Source of the DNA: Acanthaster planci
Lineage: Eukaryota > Echinodermata > Asteroidea > Valvatida > Acanthasteridae
Assembly (NCBI RefSeq): GCF_001949145.1
Contig: NW_019091468.1
Location: 846,174 to 910,173 of the forward strand
Reading direction: 5' to 3'
Length of the DNA stretch: 64,000 nt
Shown here: positions 23,306 through 35,400 of the stretch, in pieces
How positions within the stretch are numbered: position 1 is the stretch's first letter
Layout: the number at the start of each line of letters is the position of its first letter
Translations under genes and position numbers: made by a program
The notes under the pieces: generated by a model
What the model was told of the DNA's origin: nothing
Database searches by the model: none
What the model saw: the letters and a program-made list of their open reading frames with translations, nothing else

Positions 23306-23467
23306 AACTCCGGGCCCTTTATGGCCTACGAGGAGGGGCTCAGCCCGGATTCCATCCGCCGGCTGTTCGTGGCCTGCGATCTGGACGGCAACGGCTACAT
23401 CGAGCGCCACGAACTGGCGGTGGTGTGCCACGAGCTGGACCCAGACCAACTGCAGAAAGTTTTCGAG
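23306..23467 (+). CDS. RASEF: RASEF exon EF-A1: first EF-hand of pair A
   Basis: ATG at 23321 opens 49 codons to the donor GAG|GTGAGT, phase 0. The loop [12 protein letters not shown] has every canonical ligand position (D1, D3, N5, Y7, E9, E12) and G6, so it should bind calcium. The ATG is preceded by TTTTCTTACTTCGATCCGCAG, a good acceptor, with open frame from 23306 (AAC TCC GGG CCC TTT ATG). This may therefore be a second exon behind an unseen 5' exon. Confidence 0.85.
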
Positions 23468-26400
23468 GTGAGTCTGGCCTTTCACTCGGTCGGACACCTG
23501 TTCAATGTACGAATCTTACGGCTTGCAGGTGTCTACGTATTCGATGATGATTTAAAATACTTCCCCAGAGTGTATACTTTCCGCCTGTATCAACCAGACC
23601 GTACGACCCAGGGAAAAGGTTTATTCATAACAAAAATGAATCTGATAAAAGAAGAGTTTGCACTGAAAAGACTTCAATGGAAAGTTACTAAAATTGTCTC
23701 GAATCTCATCGGTTTGCCCGTATTTTTTGTCCGTTAAAGTGAATTCTTATACGCTTTGGGGTTGGCTGTGCAGGTGCAGCATATCCCCGACCCTAATGAA
23801 TTCGCCAGAAAAAAGTTTCTCGCATTGTTCTGCTGAATTCGATGCCCTTTAAAATACGTGAACAATCCCGATGGTCCTTGACTAACTTGATAAGGAGGAA
23901 CAGCCTTCCGACCAAGAAGCCCCAGTTTTATACCCAGCAAGAAATGAGACCGAGGGGTACCCCCCAACATGTCCAATCCCTATACACATTCCAGACTATT
24001 GTCACTTAACACCCCCCCCAAGATGTCTGAAAGGAATTCCCCAGATTCCTGTGAGACAATGACCAACACAAAGCAGGGGGGGGTTCTCTCCGTCTCATAC
24101 CTTGCTGCATATGTCCAGTTTTGTGAGGAAAGATAGGTGCACTGTATAAGGAGGCGAGGTGAAGGGGTGGCCTCTCCTGGCCTCCCACTTGTGTTTCTGA
24201 TGAGGACCGCGCTGCTTATGGCAATCGTTTACAAGGCTTCCCTCTTGGTCGCAGGCCTTGGATCGGGATGGCGACGGCCGCATCAGCCTGGTGGACTTCT
24301 CGGCCGGCTTCGACAGCGTGGGCGACACCCTGCTGGCGCTGAGCCGCCGCAGGCGGCGCCAGCAGCTCATGAATAGCGCCATCAGCGAGGAGTTGGAGGA
24401 ATTTCTGGGGAGGCTTGGCAGTGATTTTGATCTCATTTCATCGTAAGTCTCAAATTGTCAATTTTCATCCCTTTAAATTACCAAATATGAACATATTTGA
24501 CGGGGTGTTTTCGGTATGGGCAAAACTGAGGTTGGATTTACCCCCATCGTAAATTTACCCAACCAAAGTACTTTTCAACGTTAGTTTTTTCCCTGTATGG
24601 GGGCCATACTCCGTTTAGTTTCTTTTTCTCAGCAAAGCAAGTGTGGAGTCTCTTCGGTCATGGGGCTCTGCGGCCATTAAGACTCATGCGACCAGAATTC
24701 TGTGGCGCAGCAACGCTCGTAGGGAAAGTTGGTTCGCGGCCGTCGCGGGTTAAATTTGTGCCTAAATGTGGACTGCTTACATTTTGTTCTGTCTAGATTA
24801 CTTTTAAAACTTTTACTTCAAAAGGTTTTGTTCTGTTTTTTTTATTACTTTTAAAACTGTTACTTCAAGAGGAATTCAAATTGTTCAGAAGGAAATGATA
24901 GATAAAGTGGGCAGGCTATTGTGACTCACCCGTATTCTTCATATACCTGTTCGACCAACGGCGGCGTTACTTGCCAAATGCGAGTGCATTAGAGTGCATA
25001 TCCGTCTTGAGCAGAAGCACCCTCTCATTGATTGGAAAGAGCCATGTTGGTAGGGAGTATTGATTCCATTGGTATACAGACGTGACCATAACGCGTACAT
25101 TTTATAGTCGTTTGTGCACCAGCGAAGTGCATCTCCCACCAAAGGAGCCGCCGTTACTAGGAAAATTGCGCCCTCTCTTGGTCCAGCTCGGGGTCTTGGA
25201 CACGACAAACTCCTCGTTCGAACGGCAGTTTGCCGTTCGAGTGCATTTCGATTGAGTCCTTAAAATTTTCTTGTCGATGGCTTCTGCACGATGCTCCCGC
25301 ATTGTCAAATACACGAGAGAGTTCGTACAGTCTCGTTTTCCCCCAATCCCGGGACCGCCGATAGCACCTGTAGAGGCTTACACAGTAATGTTTTTGTGCA
25401 AGATTGAATTGGTCGCTCCGCATATAAATAGAACGTTAGGACAATGACACCATTCAGCAGACGTGTGTTTTCTACGGGGTAACATAAAATTGCATGTACT
25501 ACGGTCATAAAAAAAACAGTTGAGAATAGTAAAAAACATCGTCCTTTGAAAGGCGCGCATTTTTACTTTGCCTCTTCTGGCCTACCGCCGCAGTGTCATG
25601 GACCGTCACTCAAGCGCGCTCCTTTATTCTTATAAGTGCAAACAGCCATGCAGACCACGCATTGCGCTTTTTATGGTTTACGTCGTAGCGTTGTGCTAGT
25701 GCAAGCTGATGACGGCAGACCTGTTGGATTTTTGGCCGTGTTGACTTTGGATATCGGTGGGGAGCTCAATGCAAACTCCACTTATAAACGCTGCCAGTTA
25801 TGGTTAATAAGTTAGATAGTGGGTAAATACGTGTATTGATGTCACAACGCCACCTGTGTGCCAGCACGCCTACCAAGCAAAGCCGGATGTGTTCAGTGCC
25901 TAGCCTTCCTGGTGCCCTGCAAGAGTATCTGCAGTCCTCCTCGGCCGACGGGTTGGTTACCTGTGCCTCTTGCGGGGCATTAGTTCTTCGGTGTGCATTA
26001 AGCTCATCTGGTGGAATGGTGGTTCGGTCTATTGTGACCTAATGCCATTTGCGACGTGCGAGAAGTGATAAGGACATACGGACGATCTGAAGAAAACAGA
26101 GTTCATTTACCCCGCTGTGCGGTGTCCTAGCTTGCGATGTCCTCCTCCAGCGACGAGGAGTTTGAGGTGGTGTGGGAAGTCAACCCCGACCCGGACGGCC
26201 TAAGCAAAGAGCCCGATGAGGTCTCCGATACAGAAACGGTGACTGCAGCCGGGGTAGATTCAGAGTAAGTGTGAGTTGGCCGGTGTATCTATAACCTTGC
26301 ATATCTCTCAAGAAGTTAAGCAGGTTATCTTCAATGTTGATCGAGAAACCAGCCTTTCGTTCGTTGTCATAATTCCTTTGATGCTTGTTATAATTTACTG

Positions 26401-29400
26401 TTGGAAGTTACAGTTTGTGAACCACGATTATGCCATCTTAAGAGTAACGAACTCAACACGCTGCAATAGGTTAGGCTTTTGGATAGAGCTTTTGGTTAGG
26501 ATGAGAAAAAGGACGGAGGGTTGGTTGGTAATTGGTACTTTGTAGAAATTCCTCCTGAATTCTCCATTGGAGAAGTTAACGAAGAGGCCTTCGGGTGAGT
26601 GGAAACTAATTTGATTTGGGGGATTTGTTGCAAACGGAGTTGTCAGTAGTTTTGACTGAAACCTGCGGACGATGATCTGATGAAGAGTGTTCCATATTTC
26701 AACAGTTTTGGGGAAAATATGCTACCGGTGAAATGTAGGTTCTTTCTACTTGTTTACTGTTGCCCTTCCGTGATCCTCCGGCCCCTCCTTGACTGCCATA
26801 TCTCGCAGTGACTGACACACACTCTGCCCGACCCGCACCTTTTCTTGCTTCACCGCGCACCCGCGCTCGGTTGCCTCTGCTCACTGTTGCGCAGTCTTTT
26901 TGTGAACTATTTACGCGCAACCGGGTGGGAAGTGCCATGTAGACCCGTCTACGGGCGTTTCAAATCGAGTCCCTGTTTACTTCTGGCGGTGGTAGGAAGA
27001 TCCCAACCCCATGTTGCTGCTGACTGCCCTAGCCTAGCCTTGCTTCTTTCCTCTGCATAGGCCTGTGGATAGTCTTGTCCCTGGACGTATTGTCAAGCCT
27101 TGAAAAAAGACTGACTCGGGCACCAGAATAAGGTACTACTGGGGTAGTCCCGCGTGCACCCCCAGCATAGGTTGAGTTTAGCGCCACTACATTCATGGCC
27201 GTCCACAGAAAACGATAATGCACACGATGTAATATCAGTATATGAATATTAATAATAATTACTATAGGTAGATAGAAGTGAAATTTTATGATCTATCTCA
27301 GTTGTCACTTAGTTGTCATGGTGAGTACATGTACCAAACTTCCAGGCGGTGTTCGTGCGTAATTCTGCTCGCCAAAGACACGGAGGATGTTGGTATTTGC
27401 TAACGTCTCCAACACAGAAATTTCACAGCAACTTTGTTAAATTCCCGCAATTTATTTTTTTCAGAGGGTCGCAGGCGGCAGAGGGTTTTTTCAAAGACAA
27501 GTGCCTGGTACATACGCAGATTTTAGTAGAATTATTATCGAGTCTGGTTCTGAAGAAAGCGTCCCGTCAAAGTGAAGCGTTTGAAAGCGAAAAAAACCAG
27601 GCAGCCCTGGGCATTGCTATTTGTATTTCCAAATGTACATGTAGTTCGTCCTGACGTTTGACAGTGACGAAAAATCATCCTTTTTTCGGAATCGCCATAC
27701 TGGAAACGAAACCGAGGCTGCACTTGAAAAACGGAGACTCTTTTCCGTTGTCACAACACCTACCGCAATTTGTGTATAATTGTATTTGGTATTTGGTTAC
27801 AGTTCAGGTATGCCGACAACCATTCCCAATTCGCGTATTCGCCATGTTTGGAGCAAAACTGGGGCTGTACTTGCAAACAGCGACTCTTTCGCCTGGTCCC
27901 CGCGCCGGCTGCAAAGGTTGTTACGTAATCCGCTCGAATCCACTCACGTGGTTGAACCTTGTCGGCGGTGTTGCTCTGCGCGTGGGGGTCGTTGGCCAGT
28001 TTCCATACCAGGCAAAGTTTGCTCTTCATGAATTTTTCTAATGTTGTATTGTGGCATTGCACGAGCTGCCATCATGTTGGTAACGTAGTCTCCTGGAAAC
28101 TCTTTTTGTTGATCAACCACTGGAGCGTGGCCTTATTCAAAAGTCGGCCATATTGAATGAAGAAATTACGAGATAAGTTTGAATAAAATCTGGTACATTG
28201 AGTAATGTTGATTTCATGACAGTTTGAATTCCCCAGACTAAATACCCTATTGCTATACCTCATGATTTGGGGCAAGCTTTTGCATAGCGACCACCATCTC
28301 TGGACTGGACTGGTTCCTTTGTGCCGTTCTTATCCATTGACAACAGTGTATTGTTGCAAGGCGTCTCTTATGTAACTAAGCAAAAGCTTGCCCCGAATCA
28401 CGAGGTATAGCAACAGTGTCTTTAGTATGGAGAATTCCAATTGTTATGTTCACGTGAATTTAAAGAACTCAGTGTGCCAGATTTTACCCAAATTTAAAAG
28501 ACTTATAGAGAGCCGGGTTACTTTGTTGGGGCTATTCTTTAATTGGGAGTCCGAAAATAAAATGAGAGTGATGAAATAAAGTTCACCATACACTAACGCC
28601 AATTATGCTGATTACTCATTTAAACTTTTTGGTTCACATCTACATGCTTTAAGCATGGGCGGTGATCCTAGGGGGAGAGGGTGGGAGGGATATCCCCCAA
28701 CCTTTTGACCTGAGGGGATTACCAATGTAATCATCCTTCGAGTTTTCAAGTCACTGACTATGCGCACCCTTATCCTGCACCACGGTACTCCGCACTTGTG
28801 GGCGTCACGATCTCACCTGGGACGGAAGCCGTGCTGAGCTTTCAGAAATCAAGCCACAACGAAAGTGAGGCTTTGATCCCAAAATAGTCTAGCACCTTCC
28901 CCTTTAAGGATTGCAGTGAATAAGATTCTCGGCACACGATCAAAAATGGCTTCCCTATAATAGGGTCCATTGTGCGACTCGTTCTTTTACGTCACAATGG
29001 GAGTTTCGACACTAAAATGCCTCACTTTTCCCGACCAGCTCATTTCAAGAGTATTAATGTGAAGTGGCAATGCAGACTTTGTCAGAGCACAGAGCACTTT
29101 GAAAGTGAACCTTTCGATAGAGGAAAGAAAAATAGGAAACTGTACAAAAAGAGCCCTCAGGGGCAACTTGATTTGTACGTGACATTTTCTAGTGGCATAT
29201 AAATTTGTGCTGGAAAGTGTGTGTGTGGGTGGGTGTTGGGGATGGGGAACGGTGGGGGGGGGGGGGTTTGACACAATATGACTCCATATTGAGGTCGACG
29301 TTCATGATATTAATGTATATCTGTAATATTATGTATTCAAATGGCATATTTAGGGCTTTTTGAAATCGTTTTCTCTTTTTGAGTGATATTGAATGCATTT

Positions 29401-32400
29401 CAGTCGTTGGAGAGTTGAAAAGTTCTTCACAATCCACTTTATTTTTTGGCTCAACACAAAAAAGTAGGGGATGGATGATTCAATAGCACATCTCCCACCA
29501 CAAAACGTGTGTGTGTGGGAGGGTATACATACTGCCATTGTTTCCGAAGGCAGGAGGAGGTTCCCAAGGTCATTGTTTGATCTCCTGTTCAGGTTTTTTT
29601 TTCATTCCAACATTATCTGTGTTATCATGGGGCGCAAATGACAAACGAAGACGCCAGTAACTGTGTATACAGACTTACAGCATATCCACCCCCATGTCAT
29701 GACATAATATCCCGTCGGTTGAGACTCCGTCAATTTAACATTAATAAAACGTTCTTGCGTCCATCCAGCAGCGGGTTCAAGGACACCTTTGCCCAATACT
29801 CTTTAAAAGTGTAAACGAGTAGCTTGCGGACCATGCAAGCAAATATTGCACCTATCGAGGGAAAATCCGAACAATTGGATTTCGACCCTTGAACACCTTC
29901 CTTCGAGCCCCTGGGTGTGCCATTTAATGAAAGGGGACGACAAACACCTTGCCATTGTGTCCGGGTTCATGCAGGGGCGACATGCCCCGGCGAGGGCGCG
30001 TCGTCGGCACGGTGAAGTTTAAGTACACTGCCCAACCTTCCTTTGTCGAGCGCCTTGCTGTCTGCAAAATCATTACCCGGGTAAGGCTCCACTCAAGAGT
30101 GCGTACATTCAGCGCTATGTTGTTCGGGCTCGGAGTTCACGACAGGAATTTGAAAGATAAAGGATTTTCTTTAGTTCCAAAGGGCAGAGGGATTGTCGAC
30201 GGTAAAGCTTCTCTGAGCTTACATCAAACCACTCCCACTTGACGAAGTACTCTGCTTTTTTACTCAGATTCAGCTTGGGATGTATGTAGTGTCCGTAGGC
30301 AAGGCAGTTTGCAGCTCTTTCCTCTTTCGTTCAATCTGATCACCGTGTAACCGTTTCATTCTTTTTTTCGATCATTTTGAGCCGTGAACCATTCATTTAG
30401 GAGTGACAGTTAAAAAGCTAAGGAGAGAAATGTTCCTGTGAACTGTTGCTATTACGATATTGTACTTTCCAGGGTGACGCTGTACGGGCAAAATATCGAC
30501 AACCTGAATGGGTTGTCATAACATCTAGCAGCTGAACACCCTAAAGACGCGAATGAATCTTGGTACTGCATGCCTCAGTTCGATTTGGCGATTCCTGGAA
30601 CCGTACTACGGGCACGGCTTGGCATGCAGCCCACAAAAGGCGGTCCCAACCTATCGTGGAACCGCTCAAGGATTAATTTAAAGCAGCGCAGTTTACGCCT
30701 AATACGAATTTTATGTGACGACGATCTCTCGGCACTTTTGTAAATCGCGCAACGCTCGACCTCGCCAAACCTATTATCTCTTGCCGAGACTGCATCTTTC
30801 AATTTTGTGCCAAGCGAATGTGCGTATTTGTATTCAGCAACTAAGGTTATGACATTGGTCTCCTATTCAGGATGACGTTCCCTCCTACAAGATGGCGGTA
30901 GCCAAGTATTCTTTAGATACATGTATCCATGCGGGTCGGTGAAACCATAATTAAGATCTATGTATACATTAATTCGTCCTAAGTCTTTAGAACTAAGGCG
31001 AAAAAAATTTATAGCGATAACAATTCTTTAACTGTCAATTAGTGTGTGCATAATTACCCTTAAAACAGTACATCTGTAAACGAAGACAATAAGAGAAAAT
31101 TAAAGTGCGTCAAATGTATCAGCGTTATTTCAATAATCTGAAGTAAATAATAAGTACTCAAAGACAAAAACACACACACACAAGTGTGTATTTGCCTGCA
31201 ACTGGGGACCCCCTATTGTTCCTCTTTTGTTTGTACTTGAACTTTTTTAGAAGACCACATATNTCCTCTATTGTTCAGGGTCCCCAATTGAATGCAGAAA
31301 CAAACTCACAAACGCAGAGTAGCTGCACGCACACGGTCAAACAAAGTAACAGTCAGACTAAATCCAGCCTAGCAAACAAACATGTTTATGTAAAATTGCT
31401 GTTCACTCTTCCAAAAAAGTTTTATCTCAAAAGCTGAAACATGATTGAAAATAAGCCCAGTCCAGTGCGCCACGCTTCGCATATTTTGATATCGAGTTTT
31501 TATTCAGTCATGACGTTGTTTTATTATGACGAGTTGTTTTAAATAATGAGTCCGGATCGATTAAACGCAGTTCATTTCACCCGACATATTTCCGGAATGT
31601 TGCCGTTGGAAATGACGTATTCCGTGATTCTGACAGTTCAAAATGGAGTTGATATGCGTTCAAACCCATCCGCAATAAGTATGTTTCGGAATGGTTTTCA
31701 TTTGAATCGAACTGATTTATCAGGAAGCCATTAAGCGGAACGATTTTCAGTTCATTATGCTCGATATCAAGGTTCTTTAATTATCTGTCGACCAAATTAA
31801 TGTCTCCTTTCAGAGCGTCACCATTTTAATGTTAAACGGTGATGCAGTTAAATTTTCTATTCAAGAAATCAGTGTTATGTCCTGATATTTTCAAATTGAC
31901 TTTCCAGAAAATTTCAACACGAGGTTTTATATCAAATAGATATTTGATTGTCTTATATGTAAATATATTCAAATCCATTCTACTCAGCGCTTTAAAATTT
32001 CAGTTTCTGCGGTTTAACTTTGGCCATTCCATTAAGGATCTACCTAGAGGTTGCTACTTAGACGTAATGTAACATTTGCCTGAGGCCGAAGCGAGCAAGC
32101 CAACGTGTTAACACACGTAGTTTAATATACATGCATAAATACTGATAACATCATATCTTTACAATCCGATTTCAAAGTCTGTCCATATGTTGTCGTTTCG
32201 TCAGCTTACCTTTTCTCTATTCCACTAGCCCCAGCCTGGGTTAATATTGGATATTGACGTCGGAGTGCGACAGAATGCCGGCCAGACCCGAAACTTTTGC
32301 GCGCTGCGTGGAGTGTGATTATGGAAATGTTATGCAAATGAGGTGTGCAACAGGTGCGCGCGCTTTGGCCCGTGTTTGTTTTTACCACAAAAGGGATCGT

Positions 32401-35400
32401 CACTCCGCTGCCCGGATATTGTGCGTGCATGTACATCTACAGTCGTGAATTTGCGGTCGTGGAGGAGCTCATCGTAAAAAGTGTACATAAAATATTTCTG
32501 ATCAAATAACAACAGCGTGCAGTATTCCGGAGCAGTGCGGTATCAGCGCTTGGATTAGACACAAAACGGATAATGTACCCTTTATCAACTGATCAAGGAT
32601 TCCTGTGACAAAAATAAACACCGGAGGGACAGATCTGTCAAGAGGAAACCAGTCAAGCCAGACGGATTCGTACTGAAGTGTAGACGACAAGTTCGGTCCA
32701 CAATGTGACAACTTTTCGCCGTGGGATCTCGGAAGTAGTCTCTTACATACATGGATCGGTTGGACGAAGCGCGGGTGCGCCAGCTCTTCGCCGCCTGCGA
32801 CGCGAACAACAGCGGCTACATCGAGTACGACGACCTGAAGCTGTTGTGCTCGGACCTGGCCATCCTGGAGAGCGAGCTGGTTGAGGTGTTCCGGGAGCTG
32901 GACTCCAACGGAGACGGCCAGATCTCCGTGGCCGAGTTCATCAAGGGCTTCCAGAGCGTTGGGACGCTGTTCGCCAGGAAGGGGGGACGGGAACGGACCA
33001 GGAGTGGTCGAGGGAGCGCGCCGTCCTCAGCGCAGATCTCCTGGGAGGCGTTTGTCAGTCAGCTGGATGGATCACTGTGCCTCGTACCAAGGTATGATTT
33101 TAAGACGTGAATCTCAAGGGGAAAGTTTCTACCGGAGCCTATTGCGTTCACGTTAAGCCTTTAGGTTACTCGAGGGGCGGATCCAGTATTGTAGTAAGAG
33201 GAGGGTCGTGCCAGAGTTTTCTCAGGCGTGTGATTGGTCGAAGGATTGTACTCTTTCACACAGATGAATAAGATTCGCTGTCGTGTTTGTAATTTTTTTC
33301 TTTTCCCCTGAGAATAATAGCGTAGAAATGCCCTTCTGCCATTTGGCGCTCTGTTTTTGTAATTACGCAATTAACTAACACCTGCAGCGGGTAATGCATC
33401 AAGTGCTCCTTCGGGATCCACCATCTCAGTACTGATTTCTTTTTTGGTATCAAATTAATACTGTTTTGATTTTCCCCTGAAAGTTCTCGCCAAATTGTGG
33501 CAGTTAATTCCAGTTCCACGTGTGGCACTTACATACATGTACTTGGCATTCGAAATGTTATGCCATCTGTCTTTCGTCGAAGTGTGTAACAGGTGCGCGG
33601 TTCATTGCGGCCTTGCATGTCACATCTATCGAACCAAACATTAGTATTAATAAAAACAACCCCCACAATGGCGTACGTTTAGACCTATCCGTGGATGCAT
33701 TTCTGCGATGGTATAAGCGTAGCCTTGGCTCGGATCCTGTTCTTGTTTCCCCTTTGCGTGGAAGCTTTTGGTCCTTCCCTGGTCCCCACCAAGTGGCACA
33801 GTTTCTCAAATCCAGGCTTGCTTCGTATCACACCTGAACCTCGAAACTGATCCAGTGCTTCATTATTATTTCTACCATCCACCCATTGTTCCCATATTCG
33901 CCCTCTTCATTGTTCAAGATCCTTGTTCACATTCGAAGAGGTATAGGCCCACCGACGCTTGGCGCCCGATGTTGCCAAATCTGTCCGCTGTCGTGGTTCC
34001 ATCTAGCTCACACTGCTCACAAACCTGACCCATCCGGTACCTGTCTATTGCTTTTGCCTTTCTGCCGTCTTCATCGGTTGAGCCGGCTAAATATCCGGAC
34101 TGGACATATCGCACTAAGTTGTTTGGTTTCAGTATCTTGGTCTAAACTGATACCTTTCAGTTCAGCTCCCCTTATGTCCACCAGTACCAGCAAATCTGAT
34201 GGTTCGAACAGATCCCAGTTTAGCTTCGCACACGTCTCCAAGGCGACAACGTCCTCGAATGGAACTCAGTCCTCGGAACGAAAAGATGGCTCCTCATGTG
34301 CGACCGCTATTTACATTGTAAGCACACGGGTGCAGGGATGTATTCCCCGCCTTCACGAGGGCAGAGCGAGTGGTTGGTATCACTGGATTATCTCGATCAC
34401 ATTTGCGTCCGGTATTTCCCCAGTTGTCCCCTAAGTTTGCCTCTAGTCCCTACCTGCCCAATCCAGCAAATCTACCAGCATTTTTTGTGACCCAATCCTT
34501 TAATTGCACCGACCGCCATTTCGGTGGCTAGATGTTGGGTTTTAGTCTAGTTCAGTTGTGTAAAACTACTACCACGTCCTGGACTGTTGGCTAAGTGATG
34601 CGCACTACGCCGTCAGTTTTAACTGGATTTCCAATCCGCCATCTTTGACATCAGTCCGTATTTAAAAACTGCGGCTACGGCTACTGACTGGCCTTATTTT
34701 TAAACATTGTATTTGGCTACGGCAGGAAACAAACGCAGTGGCCTACTACAGCGCCAGCTGACAGCTTCGGGTATTTCACACTTGTAGACCTACATGTCTC
34801 ATTTTCAAATCGAACAGAGAGATGAAAGTGGTTTGGACTATCGCACCTAATGTCATGGAGTTGAGAAAACCGAAACCCTAGCCACAGTGCACTTGGTTTG
34901 GACATAGTCTGGCATCAGAGATGGCAACGACGCCCTTGGCGACCGACAACAACCGTGGGCGACGGGTGCACGGCAGTTAATGTCTCCAGTTTTCGGCCCA
35001 GCCTCTCCCTTTGTTGCCGATGAGGGGGCTTCCATGCGCCATGTGGATAACTAATTTCTCTCTGCCTGAACCGAACCACATGTAACGGGGCTTGGTTCCC
35101 ATCACTAAAAGCTGCAGCGTGGGGGGGGGGGGAAGTCCTCAAGTAAGATCCGGTTGCTCGGGGTATACATTGTCGGTGGTTCACATCCATACAGGCCCAT
35201 TCACAGTGCGCCTATACAGACTATTTTCTGTTGTTCAATTCACTCGGATTCGACAATCGCCTTAATGGGCTATAGAAATGTAATTACAAGTTCTGTTTAA
35301 CATCCCAACCTTTTGCATCAAGCAGAGTATGAAAATTCAGTTACTGCAATCAAGCTTGTAATAAAACTTCTGTATAAATACGACCGAAATCCACACAGCC

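Larger units (their letters stand above)
26265..32330. other. RASEF intronic DNA between the acidic exon and exon EF-B
   Basis: Six kb without a supportable exon. It holds the inverted repeat at 28150-28505, a degenerate direct repeat at about 27687-27760 and 27829-27905 (ATTCGCCATGTTTGGAGC type), a poly-G run near 29257-29270, very AT-rich DNA at 30.9-31.2 kb and an ambiguous base at 31263. An open stretch at 29980-30080 ends at GTAAGG, but in phase 0, so it does not fit the common exon. Confidence 0.45.

Noticed and set aside
29980-30080. Open stretch ([13 protein letters not shown]...) ending at a GTAAGG donor, as another RASEF first exon
   Set aside because: It leaves phase 0, while the common acceptor needs phase 2, so it cannot join in frame.
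33886-34434. 182-codon plus-strand open frame
   Set aside because: No recognisable motif, no matching exon borders, composition like surrounding intron DNA, and shorter frames are open on the other strand over the same bases.
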